NCBI RefSeq assembly: GCF_000758605.1
Contig: NZ_CP009282.1
Span: 7,130,001-7,194,000 of the forward strand
DNA length: 64,000 nucleotides
Source: Paenibacillus sp. FSL R5-0912
Lineage (GTDB): Bacteria > Bacillota > Bacilli > Paenibacillales > Paenibacillaceae
Direction of reading: 5' to 3'
The notes beneath the pieces were generated by a model. It was not told the origin of the DNA. It saw only the letters and a list, made by a program, of their open reading frames with translations, and made no database searches. Made by a program: the position numbers and the translations under genes. Shown piece after piece: positions 1 through 8,859 of this stretch; the first letter of the stretch is position 1; every line of letters starts with the position of its first letter.

Positions 1-940
1 GCAGCGATTTGAGGACGGTCAGCAGCCCGATCAGGTTGCCGTAGACACGGCCTGTCTTGCCGCGTACAAGCTCCGGCACATCCGGGTTCTTCTTCTGCGG
101 CATGATGCTGCTGCCGGTGCAGAAGGCATCGTCCAGCTCCACGAAGCTGAATTCCGTGCTGCTCCACAGCACCAGCTCTTCGCTGAGCCGGGACAGGTGA
201 GTCATCACCAGCGCTGCATTGGCCAGGAACTCAACAATGAAATCACGGTCGCTGACAGCGTCCAGGCTGTTCTCATAGACGCTGTCGAAGCCCAGCTGCT
301 CGGCCACGAAGTGGCGGTCAATCGGGAACGTTGTTCCCGCCAGCGCCCCTGCACCCAGCGGCAGCACGTTGATCCGCTTGTAGCTGTCGGTCAGGCGCTC
401 CGCATCGCGGCGGAACATGGACACATAAGCCAGCAGATGATGCGCGAACAGAATTGGCTGAGCGCGCTGCAGATGGGTGTAGCCCGGTACAATGGTCTCC
501 ACATTGTCCTTGGCTTGCCCGATCAGCGCTTCCTGCAGCTCATGCAGGAGAGCCACCAGCTCTACTACGCGGTTACGCAAGTAGAGATGCATATCCGTCG
601 CCACCTGATCGTTACGGCTGCGGCCAGTGTGTAGCTTACCGCCTACCGGGCCGATCTCCTCGATCAGATTCTTTTCAATATTCATATGAATATCTTCATC
701 GGCTACGGAGAACACAATCTCTCCCGCACGCACCTTATCCAGTACCTTATTCAGTCCGTTCTTGATCGTCTCCACATCATCCTGCGGCAGAATCCCGCAT
801 TTGCCCAGCATCGTGACATGCGCCAGACTGCCCTGCACATCCTCTTCCGCAAGTGCCTTGTCGAATCCGATGGAAGCCGTATACTCCTCCACCAGCTTGT
901 TCGTTCCTTTGGTAAAACGTCCGCCCCACAGCTTGCTCAC
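1..940 (-). CDS. argH: Argininosuccinate lyase, 3' end cut by window edge
   Basis: Last step of arginine synthesis: cleaves argininosuccinate to arginine and fumarate in the cytoplasm. About 313 residues are visible and the C-terminus lies beyond the left edge. Seen: N-terminus MSKLWGGRFT, the HTGRSRNDQ substrate-binding motif near residue 104, and the fumarase/lyase signature GSSIMPQKKNP near residue 280. The start is GTG, chosen because an AGGAGG ribosome site lies about 10 nt upstream and the family N-terminus begins there. It follows argG by about 140 bp and is probably cotranscribed with it. The family assignment is secure. Confidence 0.95.
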   Translation of the reverse strand, partial: MSKLWGGRFTKGTNKLVEEYTASIGFDKALAEEDVQGSLAHVTMLGKCGILPQDDVETIKNGLNKVLDKVRAGEIVFSVADEDIHMNIEKNLIEEIGPVGGKLHTGRSRNDQVATDMHLYLRNRVVELVALLHELQEALIGQAKDNVETIVPGYTHLQRAQPILFAHHLLAYVSMFRRDAERLTDSYKRINVLPLGAGALAGTTFPIDRHFVAEQLGFDSVYENSLDAVSDRDFIVEFLANAALVMTHLSRLSEELVLWSSTEFSFVELDDAFCTGSSIMPQKKNPDVPELVRGKTGRVYGNLIGLLTVLKSL

Positions 941-966
941 CTGTTGTTTCCTCCTCGATTGACGTT

Positions 967-1006
967 AGAAGGGCCGCCCCTGTCCGGATGGGAGGAACGG
1001 CCTTCT
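967..1006 (-). other. Hairpin in the argG-argH gap
   Basis: Arms AGAAGGCCG and CGGCCCTTCT can pair with one bulge around a C-rich loop. No U-run follows, so this is not a standard terminator. It may be an mRNA processing or stability element. Its role is not known. Confidence 0.35.
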
Positions 1007-1078
1007 TCTGTCCGCTTATATTGTGTGATGCTGTATACATTCTTATATTTTGAAAAACCGCTAAGCGGCTATATGCTG

Positions 1079-2314
1079 CTACTTGTTGGACTCTGCTACG
1101 CCGGCCGATACCTTCAGGCGCAGAGCATTCAGACGGATAAAGCCAGTTGCATCTCCCTGGTCATATGCCTGTGTAGGATCTGCTTCCATAGTAGCGATAT
1201 CCGGGTTGTACAGGCTGACCGGACTCTTCACACCGGCTCCGATGATGTTGCCCTTGTACAGCTTGACGCGTACAGTACCGGTTACGTTCTTCTGGCTTTC
1301 CTTCACCAGAGCCTGCAAGGCAAGCCGTTCAGGAGCAAACCAGAAGCCGTTGTACACAAGCGTGCTGTAACGGGTGATCAGACTGTCGCGCAGATTCATG
1401 ACTTCACGGTCCATGGTGATCGACTCCATTTTGCGGTGAGCGGTGAACAGGATCGTTCCGCCCGGTGTTTCGTACACGCCGCGGCTCTTCATGCCGACGA
1501 AACGATTCTCCACCATATCCACACGTCCGATGCCATGCTTACCGCCAAGCTCATTCAGCTTCTCCATGACTTGCAGCGGGGATAACGGTTCGCCGTTCAG
1601 CGCTACGCAATCGCCCTTCAGGAAGTCCAGCTCCAGATATTCCGCTTCATCCGGAGCATCCTCCGGCGCATTCGACAGCAGGAACATTTCTTTGTTCTCC
1701 GGTGCGCTTGGATCAAACCAAGGATCCTCCAGCACGCCGCTCTCATAGCTGATATGTAACAGGTTGCGGTCCATCGAGTACGGCTTGGCTGCTGATGCTT
1801 GCACCGGAATGCCATTGGCTTCAGCATAAGCGATCATTTCCGCACGTCCCGGGAACTGGTTGCGGAACTCTTCCAGACGCCAAGGTGCAATTACTTTGAT
1901 GCTTGGTGACAAGGCAGCGGCGTTTAATTCGAAACGCACCTGGTCATTCCCTTTACCGGTTGCCCCGTGAGCAATGGCAGTTGCGCCTTCGGCGATGGCG
2001 ATGTCCACCATCCGCTTAGCGATCAGCGGACGGGCAATGCTTGTACCCAGCAGGTATTGGCCTTCATAAAGCGCACCCGACTGGAACATCGGGTAGATGA
2101 AATCATTCGCGAATTCGTCGCGCAGATCATCAATGTAGACTTTGGAGGCGCCGGTCGCCAGCGCTTTTTCCTCCAGGCCGTCCAGCTCTTCCTTTTGGCC
2201 GATATCGGCTGTAAAAGCAATAATCTCCGCGTCATACGTTTCTTTCAGCCATTTCAGAATGACTGAGGTATCCAATCCGCCGGAATAGGCGAGTACGATT
2301 TTTTCTTTTGCCAT
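1079..2314 (-). CDS. argG: Argininosuccinate synthase
   Basis: Condenses citrulline and aspartate with ATP to argininosuccinate, the penultimate step of arginine synthesis. The 411 residues match the usual length of about 400. The ATP-binding PP-loop AYSGGLDTS is at residues 9-17, and the conserved stretch containing IAHGATGKGNDQVRFE is near residues 113-128. An AAAGGAAG ribosome site lies about 10 nt before the ATG. argH follows. The upstream gap to argF is 705 bp and full of repeats, so argGH is probably a separate transcription unit from argCJBDF. Confidence 0.97.
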   Translation of the reverse strand: MAKEKIVLAYSGGLDTSVILKWLKETYDAEIIAFTADIGQKEELDGLEEKALATGASKVYIDDLRDEFANDFIYPMFQSGALYEGQYLLGTSIARPLIAKRMVDIAIAEGATAIAHGATGKGNDQVRFELNAAALSPSIKVIAPWRLEEFRNQFPGRAEMIAYAEANGIPVQASAAKPYSMDRNLLHISYESGVLEDPWFDPSAPENKEMFLLSNAPEDAPDEAEYLELDFLKGDCVALNGEPLSPLQVMEKLNELGGKHGIGRVDMVENRFVGMKSRGVYETPGGTILFTAHRKMESITMDREVMNLRDSLITRYSTLVYNGFWFAPERLALQALVKESQKNVTGTVRVKLYKGNIIGAGVKSPVSLYNPDIATMEADPTQAYDQGDATGFIRLNALRLKVSAGVAESNK

Positions 2315-2390
2315 GGGGGTTTAACTTCCTTTCGTTGTGGGGGAGGTTATAAGATCAACTGCAATCTCATAATCGGGTTTTGGACGTCAC

Positions 2391-2511
2391 TGCAGAGAAT
2401 ATTTGGACTTCCGGCCGCTGTTGTCTCCAGATATCTTTGAATATACCGCTGTAGCGGACAATATCCGGAGACAAAGGCGGACGCTAACGCTCCTACAGTT
2501 CCAAAATTCCC
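2391..2511. repeat. Dispersed hairpin repeat, family A, complete copy 1
   Basis: Left boundary TTTGGACTTCCGGCCGCTG and right boundary AGGCGGACGCTAACGCTCC plus TACAGTTCCAAA enclose a 54-bp centre. In the centre TTGTCTCC-A-GATAT pairs with ATATC-C-GGAGACAA, and a small inner hairpin CCGCT-GT-AGCGG sits inside. The outer TTTGGA and TCCAAA also pair. The boundaries are nearly identical to the copy at 11080-11217, while the centre has different bases but the same folding. Confidence 0.75.
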
Positions 2512-2548
2512 TTTCGATCCTTCTACCCCTCTTATTTCAATCCAGTTC

Positions 2549-2574
2549 ATCTTATATAGGTTTGTATATAAGAT
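2549..2574. promoter_or_regulatory. Perfect 10-bp inverted repeat upstream of argG
   Basis: ATCTTATATA and TATATAAGAT are exact reverse complements separated by GGTTTG. The site is AT-rich and lies about 240 bp before the argG start, next to repeat family A. It could be an operator or a weak hairpin. It does not match the ARG-box pattern of AhrC/ArgR well. Confidence 0.4.
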
Positions 2575-2732
2575 AAGATCCAAACAGGCTTACCCCTGTT
2601 TTACTCTACGATTCAAACAACTAACAGGACTTATATAGGCTTAGTACAATGTCAGATTTAAACTAGTGAAAACTACTTTGGTAAATCGCTTGCTGAGGGT
2701 TTGCAGTAACCCGATTACGGTGTATATGCAGG

Positions 2733-2921
2733 TTTAATTGTACTTTATACAACTAAATCGTCTGATTTTCAACCGATTACCCATTTAGTTGTATTTCATA
2801 CAATTATAATGCCCGTTGCACGCGGTTTTCACCTATTCGGGCAGATTTAGTTGTACAGACTACAGTTATAAGAGGCAAGCCTCCCTTTTCGCTGTTTTTA
2901 ATTGCACAGTATACAACTATC
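2733..2921. repeat. Array of four ~25-bp palindromes, family B
   Basis: Four imperfect palindromes of the form TTTARTTGYA-N5-TACARYTATA begin at 2733, 2784, 2846 and 2897, so the steps are 51, 62 and 51 bp. Two of the spacers carry their own short inverted repeats (TGCCCG/CGGGCA and GAGGC/GCCTC). The array fills the argG-argF gap and contains no credible gene. A related array is at 30465-30601. Confidence 0.7.
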
Positions 2922-3019
2922 ACTGAATTTCACTTGGAACTGAATACATTCATTGCTCTGAATACATCCATTGCTTCCTTGTTGTATTAAATCAATTCTT
3001 TAGTTCTGGTTGTACTAGG

Positions 3020-3988
3020 TTAGCCCATCAAAGCAGCCATAAGCGCCTTCTGCGCATGCAGGCGGTTCTCCGCCTGATCGAAGATGACGGAGTTCGGTCC
3101 GTCAATGACACCGGTGCTGACCTCTTCCTCACGGTGGGCCGGCAGGCAGTGCAGGAACAGATAGTCGCTTTTGGCACCCTTCACGAGTTCCTCATTGACC
3201 TGATAATCCTTGAACGCCGCTTCACGCGCCAGCTGTTCAGCCTCAAAGCCCATGCTCGCCCATACATCCGTATAGATCACATCAGCGTCCTGTACCGCCT
3301 CCTGCGGGCTGCGGGTAACGGTGATGACCGAACCTGTCTCCTTAGCGATCTCGCGCGCCTCGGCCACTACAGCTGCGTCAGGCTCATATCCTTCCGGTCC
3401 GGCGATCGAGACATGTACACCCAGCTTGGCACCGCCGATCAGCAGGGAATGCGCCATGTTGTTGCCGTCGCCGATATATGCCAGCTTCAAGCCCTTCAGC
3501 TTGCCCTTGTGCTCGTATACAGTCTGGTAATCCGCCAGAACCTGGCACGGATGCGCCAGATCGCTCAGGCCGTTGATAACCGGAACAGATGCATAACGGG
3601 CCAATTCTTCCACTTTATCATGGCCGAAGGTACGGATCATGATACCGTCCAGATAACGCGACATCACCTGCGCCGTATCACCAACCGTCTCACCGCGGCC
3701 GAGCTGGATATCATTTTTGCTGAGGAACAGCGCATGGCCGCCCAGCTGATACATCCCCACTTCAAACGACACACGTGTACGGGTAGAAGATTTCTCAAAA
3801 ATAAGCCCGATCGTCTTGCCCAGCAGCGGCTGGTAGACTTCACCGTTCTTAGCTTTGCGTTTCAGCTCAATCGCCAAATCAATCAAATACGTGATTTCCT
3901 CCGGGCTATAATCATTCAGCTCCAGAAGGTCACGTCCTTTGAGCTGTGCGGCAATAGCCTCTGTAACACCCGTTGTTCCCTGACTCAT
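3020..3988 (-). CDS. argF: Ornithine carbamoyltransferase
   Basis: Forms citrulline from ornithine and carbamoyl phosphate. The 322 residues are normal for the family. Carbamoyl-phosphate motif STRTR is at residues 68-72, then HPCQ in the middle. The ornithine loop is HCLPAHREEEVS near residue 280, where many relatives have HRGEEV. The ATG overlaps the argD stop by 4 bp (ATGA), and a GGGGAGG site lies upstream, so translation is probably coupled to argD. This is the last gene of argCJBDF. Confidence 0.96.
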   Translation of the reverse strand: MSQGTTGVTEAIAAQLKGRDLLELNDYSPEEITYLIDLAIELKRKAKNGEVYQPLLGKTIGLIFEKSSTRTRVSFEVGMYQLGGHALFLSKNDIQLGRGETVGDTAQVMSRYLDGIMIRTFGHDKVEELARYASVPVINGLSDLAHPCQVLADYQTVYEHKGKLKGLKLAYIGDGNNMAHSLLIGGAKLGVHVSIAGPEGYEPDAAVVAEAREIAKETGSVITVTRSPQEAVQDADVIYTDVWASMGFEAEQLAREAAFKDYQVNEELVKGAKSDYLFLHCLPAHREEEVSTGVIDGPNSVIFDQAENRLHAQKALMAALMG

Positions 3989-5277
3989 GAATCTGCCTCC
4001 CCGTTTGCTCTATTAGCATAAGTATGAATTAGTTCCGAAAGGATGTCCACCGCCTGGTCGATCTCCTCGCGGGTTACGTATAAATTAGGCAGCAGGCGAA
4101 CGACATTTGGTCCGGCTTGGACGAACAGCAATCCGCGCTGCTGTCCCGCCAGCACAATCTCGGCCACAGGCTCTGCACATTCAATTCCGATCAGCAGGCC
4201 TTTGCCGCGGATATCCTTCACGAAGGTTGTGTCCGCCAGCTTCTCTCTGAGCAAGCCGGTCAGATAATCGCCCATCTCAGCAGCACGCTGCGCCAGCCCG
4301 TCTTCCAGCATCGTCTCAATCGTCGCTTCCATGACCGCCGCGGCCAGCGGTGTGCCGCCGAAGGTAGTCGCATGACTGCCCGGGCTGAATGCTTCACGCA
4401 GATATCCCTTGCCCAGCATAACACCGGCAGGGAAACCGCTGGCCACGCCTTTGGCCAAGGTGAAGATATCCGGCTCAATGCCATAATGCTGATGGGCGAA
4501 CAGCTTGCCTGTACGGCCCATGCCAGTCTGCACTTCGTCCACGATGAGCAGCAGTCCATGCTCCTTGCACAGCGCGACTACAGCATCCAGGAAATCCTGC
4601 TGCACCTCAATAACGCCGCCCTCGGCCAGCACCATCTCCAGCATGATCGCTGCCGTATGCTCCGTGATTGCAGCCTTCAGCGCCTCCAGATCATGGAGAG
4701 GCACAGTCTTGAAGCCTGCCGGAAGCGGAAGGAAGCCTTCTTTTACCTTCGCCTGACCTGTAGCTGTTAACGTAGCCAGCGTGCGTCCGTGGAAGGACTG
4801 CTCGAATGTAATTACTTCGTAGCGGTCCGCACCCTTCACCTTCTGATGATACCGGCGCGCCAGCTTAATCGCTGCTTCATTCGCTTCCGCTCCGCTGTTA
4901 CAGAAGAACACCTGATCCGCACAGCTGTTAGCGGTAAGCAGCGCAGCAACCCTGTCCTGGCCCGGAATGTGAAATAGGTTCGAGACATGCCACAGCGTAT
5001 CAATCTGTTCCTTCAGCTTCGCGCCGACCTTCTCCGGAGCATGGCCCAGGCTGGTTACAGCGAGTCCGCACATGAAATCCAGGTATTTGTTGCCCTGATC
5101 ATCCCACACCCAGCTGCCCTTGCCCTTGACTAGACTAATATCATATCTGGCGTACGACGGGAATACCGCACTCAGCTTGGCAGGAGCAGTAGCGGCCCCC
5201 TGTTCCTTCGTTTCCACAGAACGTTCCTGCGGCGCCCCCGTCAAAGAATCCTTGCCCAACTGTGTAAGCTCACTCAT
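3985..5277 (-). CDS. argD: Acetylornithine aminotransferase
   Basis: PLP-dependent class-III aminotransferase that converts N-acetylglutamate semialdehyde to N-acetylornithine. Seen: NSGAEANEAA at residues 127-136, DEVQTG at 247-252, and the PLP lysine in TLAKGVASGF (Lys276). With 430 residues it is slightly longer than usual because of a polar N-terminal extension of about 35 residues before the conserved start. GGGAG lies about 12 nt upstream of the chosen ATG. It overlaps argF by 4 bp. Confidence 0.95.
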   Translation of the reverse strand: MSELTQLGKDSLTGAPQERSVETKEQGAATAPAKLSAVFPSYARYDISLVKGKGSWVWDDQGNKYLDFMCGLAVTSLGHAPEKVGAKLKEQIDTLWHVSNLFHIPGQDRVAALLTANSCADQVFFCNSGAEANEAAIKLARRYHQKVKGADRYEVITFEQSFHGRTLATLTATGQAKVKEGFLPLPAGFKTVPLHDLEALKAAITEHTAAIMLEMVLAEGGVIEVQQDFLDAVVALCKEHGLLLIVDEVQTGMGRTGKLFAHQHYGIEPDIFTLAKGVASGFPAGVMLGKGYLREAFSPGSHATTFGGTPLAAAVMEATIETMLEDGLAQRAAEMGDYLTGLLREKLADTTFVKDIRGKGLLIGIECAEPVAEIVLAGQQRGLLFVQAGPNVVRLLPNLYVTREEIDQAVDILSELIHTYANRANGEADS

Positions 5278-5428
5278 TCTCAGTCACTCTCCCACCATGC
5301 TGCTGCCGGATTACCGTCAGCGCCTCTAATTTACTTTCTGCTCTACCAAGTACCTATCAGCCAGATGCCAATCAATTCAACATTGCACTATCTATCCCAC
5401 TCTAGCAGTTTAGCTGCTAACTGCATAA

Positions 5429-6244
5429 TTATCGGACAATCCGCGTCCCCAGCTCTTCACCCTGCAGCACCCGGCTGAGCACATTCGGCTCTTTGCCGTC
5501 GACAATGACAACCTCGGACACCTTGCCCTGAATGCAGTCCATCGCAGCACGCACTTTGGGAATCATTCCGCCGTAGATTTCACCATCCGCAATCAGCGCC
5601 TCAATCTGCGCCACCGTCACGGACGGAAGCACAACCTTCTCTCCGTCCAGCTCACGCATAATTCCCGGTACATCCGTAACCACGATCATCGTAGGCGATC
5701 CCACAAAAGATGCCACCGCTCCGGCAGCTGTGTCCGCATTAATGTTGTAACGTTGACCCCCGCCATCTACACCGATAGGTGCGATTACCGGGATGTAACC
5801 CATCGCGAGGATACCCGTCACAATCTCCGCTCTGACCTCGGTTACTTCGCCCACCATACCCAATACATCGCTGTTCGCAACCGGACGCGCCATAATCAGG
5901 TTGCCGTCAACGCCGGATAATCCGAGCGCCTGCCCGCCGATGGCTTGAATCCGGCGGACAATCGCCTTATTAATGCTTCCGGCCAGCGTCATCTCTACCA
6001 CATCGAGCACTTCTTCCGTCGTCACCCGCAGGCCGTTCACGAAGCTGCTCTCAATGCCGAGCTTCTCCAGATTCCCCGAGATCGCCGGACCGCCGCCGTG
6101 AACAATGACAGGCTGAACCCCGCTTCGCTGCAGCTCCCTCAAATCCTCAAAGAACGAATCCGGCAGCGCAGCCAGCGTACTCCCGCCGCATTTCATCACG
6201 AACAGGCCTCTGCCCGGCTGCTTCTCTATAGGTTCTAACGTCAT
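5429..6244 (-). CDS. argB: Acetylglutamate kinase
   Basis: Phosphorylates N-acetylglutamate, the second step of the acetylated ornithine pathway. Amino-acid kinase fold: KCGGS near residue 18 and VHGGGPAI near residue 48 in the nucleotide and substrate sites, with a conserved YNINADTAAGAVA stretch further on. 271 residues is typical. A strong AGGGAGG ribosome site precedes the ATG. The 151-bp gap to argD holds a small hairpin (TAGCAG/CTGCTA) but no terminator. Confidence 0.96.
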   Translation of the reverse strand: MTLEPIEKQPGRGLFVMKCGGSTLAALPDSFFEDLRELQRSGVQPVIVHGGGPAISGNLEKLGIESSFVNGLRVTTEEVLDVVEMTLAGSINKAIVRRIQAIGGQALGLSGVDGNLIMARPVANSDVLGMVGEVTEVRAEIVTGILAMGYIPVIAPIGVDGGGQRYNINADTAAGAVASFVGSPTMIVVTDVPGIMRELDGEKVVLPSVTVAQIEALIADGEIYGGMIPKVRAAMDCIQGKVSEVVIVDGKEPNVLSRVLQGEELGTRIVR

Positions 6245-6296
6245 CTCTCAGTTACCTCCCTATAAGCTGAACTCAAGATACTAACTTAAAGCTCAG

Positions 6297-6340
6297 TCGT
6301 CACTACAGTGAATATCTGGACTTCCGGCCGCTGCCCTCCG
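6297..6340. repeat. Truncated family A repeat (left half)
   Basis: CACTACAGTGAATAT followed by CTGGACTTCCGGCCGCTG repeats the left flank of the complete copies at 2391 and 11080. After that only CCCTCCGCC remains and the right half is missing. It lies between argJ and argB. It appears to be a decayed copy. Confidence 0.65.
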
Positions 6341-6354
6341 CCAACCAGCGCAGA

Positions 6355-7587
6355 TCAGGTTCGGTACGCGGCATTAATACGCACATAATCATAAGTGAGA
6401 TCGCAGCCCCAGGCCGTGGCACTTCCGCTTCCGTCTGACAAGGTTACCGTAATCAGCACCGTATCACTCTTTTGCAGATAATAGAGAGCCTGCTCTTCGT
6501 CAAAAGCCACCGGACGAGACTGCCGCAGCACCTCTATATCTCCCAGCTTAATATCTACCTGCTCCGGAGATACCGGAACTCCCGCGCGGCCTACAGCAGC
6601 GATAATCCGTCCCCAGTTGGCATCCGCACCGAAGATCGCAGATTTCACCAGACTCGATCCGACTACAGTTTTGGCAATAGCAGCAGCACCTTCATCATGC
6701 ACTGCACCATTCACCTGCACTTCGATCAGCTTCGTGGCACCTTCCCCGTCACGGGCAATCGCCATCGCCAGACTTCGGCATACATGCGTGAACGCTGCGG
6801 CAAAAGCCTCCCAATCCGGATGCAGACGCGTCAGCTTCTCATTTCCCGCCAGGCCGCTCGCCATAGTGACCAGCATATCATTCGTGCTAGTATCTCCATC
6901 CACTGTAATCATATTAAAAGTAGAGTTGGTCGCACTGCGCAGCAAGCTGAGCAGATCCTCGGCATCAATGACAGCATCTGTTGTCATAAAGCCCAGCATC
7001 GTCGCCATATTGGGGTGAATCATGCCCGAACCCTTAGCGGCTCCGGCAATAACTACCTCTGTACCGCCCACCGTCAGCTTTACGCAGCTTTCTTTTTTGA
7101 CCAGGTCCGTTGTCAGAATCGCCTGGCTGAACTCCTCCGCACCGGCAGCTCCGCCGTCCAGCTTCTCCGGCAGTCCGGCAATCCCACTGCGCACACAGTC
7201 CATCTTCAGCAGCTCCCCGATTACCCCGGTCGAGGCTACCGCAACATCCAGCTCGTTCACGCCCAAATAACGGGCAGCCGCAGCGCGCATCTCATACGCA
7301 TCCGCTTCACCCTGGTCACCTGTGCAGGCATTGGCATTCCCGCTGTTCACGATTACCGCCTGCAGTGTCCCGTTCGCCAGACTCTCCCGTGTTACCTTCA
7401 GCGGAGCCGCCTGAAATACATTCGTGGTAAAAACCGCAGCAGCCGTCGCCGGAACCTCGCAGAGAATAGCTCCAAGGTCGTTACGTTCGGTTTTTTTGAG
7501 ACCGCAATGCAGCCCTCCTGAAGTGAAGCCCTTAGGTGTAGTAATACTTCCGCCTTCCACGACGGTATATAGTCTGTTCTCGCTCAT
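6355..7587 (-). CDS. argJ: Bifunctional ornithine acetyltransferase/N-acetylglutamate synthase
   Basis: Recycles the acetyl group from N-acetylornithine to glutamate; bifunctional family members can also use acetyl-CoA. The protein cleaves itself at Ala195-Thr196 in HPNMATMLGF, and Thr196 becomes the N-terminal nucleophile. The start chosen is the ATG giving MSENRLYTVV (410 residues), which aligns with known ArgJ N-termini but has a weak ribosome site. A TTG at 7635, inside argC and 12 nt after GGGAGG, would add 16 residues and overlap argC by 26 bp. Confidence 0.93.
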   Translation of the reverse strand: MSENRLYTVVEGGSITTPKGFTSGGLHCGLKKTERNDLGAILCEVPATAAAVFTTNVFQAAPLKVTRESLANGTLQAVIVNSGNANACTGDQGEADAYEMRAAAARYLGVNELDVAVASTGVIGELLKMDCVRSGIAGLPEKLDGGAAGAEEFSQAILTTDLVKKESCVKLTVGGTEVVIAGAAKGSGMIHPNMATMLGFMTTDAVIDAEDLLSLLRSATNSTFNMITVDGDTSTNDMLVTMASGLAGNEKLTRLHPDWEAFAAAFTHVCRSLAMAIARDGEGATKLIEVQVNGAVHDEGAAAIAKTVVGSSLVKSAIFGADANWGRIIAAVGRAGVPVSPEQVDIKLGDIEVLRQSRPVAFDEEQALYYLQKSDTVLITVTLSDGSGSATAWGCDLTYDYVRINAAYRT

Positions 7588-7609
7588 GTTATAGTTTGAC
7601 CGCTGCACT

Positions 7610-8665
7610 TTATGGATACACTGGTGTGTAGCCAAGACCGCGGGTTTCCTCCCATCCCATCATCAAATTCAGGTTCTGAATCGCCTGTCCTGCAGCGCCT
7701 TTAACGATATTGTCGATGACCGACACAATGGTGACCCGTCCGGTACGTGCGTCTGTCGCGAAGCCGATGTCGCAATAGTTCGATCCGCTGACTTCCTTCG
7801 TCGCCGGAACCACTCCGGGCTCGCGCACGCGCACATACGGTCTGCCTGCATAATACCTACGGTATAAATCTACTAGTTCCTGTTCACTATGTTCGCCAAT
7901 CAGTCCGGCATACATCGTGCTCATAATCCCCCGGGTCATCGGCACAAGATGCGTAGTGAAGGTTACCGTTACTTTTTCTCCTGCGATATCGGTAAGCACC
8001 TGCTCAATTTCCGGGATATGCTGATGTTTGTTGATTTTGTAGGCTTTGAAGTTCTCATTGATCTCGGCAAAATGAACCATAAGGCTCGTTCCCCGCCCTG
8101 CCCCGGACACCCCGGATTTCGCATCAATAATGATGCTGTCCGGCTTGATCCAGCCTGCCTCAAGCGCCGGAACCAGTCCCAGCAGCGTAGCTGTGGGATA
8201 ACAGCCGGGATTAGAAATGAAGTCCACACCGGCGGCACGCTCACCGTATACCTCGCATAACCCGTACACCGCCTGCTGCAGATACGCTTCCGGCGGAGCG
8301 GGATGCTTATACCACTGCTCATACTCCGCGCCGTCCTTCAGCCGGAAATCGCCCGACAGGTCAACGACCTTGAGGCCGGCTTCGAGCAGCTGGGGCACCA
8401 GCTTCGCGCTCACTCCAGAAGGCGTAGCTGTGAATACGACATCCGCCCTGCCGGCAATCTCTGCCGCATCCACACCATCCAGATTGCGCTGCACAATTCC
8501 CGTCAGATGCGGGAAGCCTTCCTCCATCGGCGCACCGGCGCTCGAAGAAGATATTACTGAAGTAATCTCTATATCAGGGTGGCTCTGCAGCAGCCTGATC
8601 AGCTCTACGCCCCCATATCCCGTTGATCCGACAATCGCCGCTCTCAGCTTGCCTGTCACTGTCAT
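7610..8665 (-). CDS. argC: N-acetyl-gamma-glutamyl-phosphate reductase
   Basis: NADPH-dependent reduction of N-acetylglutamyl phosphate to the semialdehyde. Rossmann motif GSTGYGG at residues 13-19; catalytic Cys155 in SNPGCYPTAT. 351 residues is normal. The ribosome site is GGGAAGCGGGG. This is the first gene of argCJBDF, downstream of a clear promoter, and is likely controlled by an AhrC/ArgR-type repressor (inference from the family). Confidence 0.96.
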   Translation of the reverse strand: MTVTGKLRAAIVGSTGYGGVELIRLLQSHPDIEITSVISSSSAGAPMEEGFPHLTGIVQRNLDGVDAAEIAGRADVVFTATPSGVSAKLVPQLLEAGLKVVDLSGDFRLKDGAEYEQWYKHPAPPEAYLQQAVYGLCEVYGERAAGVDFISNPGCYPTATLLGLVPALEAGWIKPDSIIIDAKSGVSGAGRGTSLMVHFAEINENFKAYKINKHQHIPEIEQVLTDIAGEKVTVTFTTHLVPMTRGIMSTMYAGLIGEHSEQELVDLYRRYYAGRPYVRVREPGVVPATKEVSGSNYCDIGFATDARTGRVTIVSVIDNIVKGAAGQAIQNLNLMMGWEETRGLGYTPVYP

Positions 8666-8730
8666 CCCCGCTTCCCGTTTCTGCTTTATATCATTATTAC
8701 CTGTGAATAACCGTTCTGCAAATATGTATT

Positions 8731-8759
8731 ATTATACGACCGAATTAATATAAATACAA
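8731..8759 (-). promoter_or_regulatory. Sigma-A-type promoter of argCJBDF
   Basis: -35 TTGTAT, 17-bp spacer, -10 TATAAT. The AT-rich core contains GTATAATAATAC, a short symmetric sequence that could be part of an arginine-repressor site. Start of transcription is expected near 8724, about 58 nt before argC. No T-box or riboswitch was recognised in the leader. Confidence 0.65.
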
Positions 8760-8812
8760 CACGTAACGTTAACTTTCTTCGGAGGTTCCCACTCGAAACG
8801 ACCATGCCTTTT

Positions 8813-8859
8813 ATCAAAAGAAAAGCGCAGAGCTCCCCTAAAGGGAGTCTACGCTTCTC
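8813..8859 (-). terminator. Intrinsic terminator after the YitT-family gene
   Basis: Long stem pairing AAAAGAGAAGCG with CGCTTTTCTTTT around a CTCCC-TTTA-GGGGAG tip, then a T-rich tail. The stem overlaps the stop codon of the upstream gene. Confidence 0.75.

Noticed and set aside
2391..2511. Insertion sequence or MITE with target duplication
   Set aside because: No transposase and no clear target-site duplication. The fixed borders with exchanged centres do not fit an ordinary MITE.
2347..2583. Small minus-strand open frame of 78 codons upstream of argG
   Set aside because: It runs through repeat family A and the inverted repeat, has no ribosome site and no family resemblance.
2733..2921. 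CRISPR array
   Set aside because: The repeat units are imperfect palindromes with unequal spacing and structured spacers. There is no identical repeat and no cas gene nearby.
3056..4021. Plus-strand open frame of about 320 codons over argF
   Set aside because: Antisense shadow of argF and the argD end. The argF protein has all family motifs; this frame has none.
8666..8848. T-box leader before argC
   Set aside because: The promoter is only about 60 nt from the start codon, leaving no room for a T-box, and no T-box core sequence is seen.
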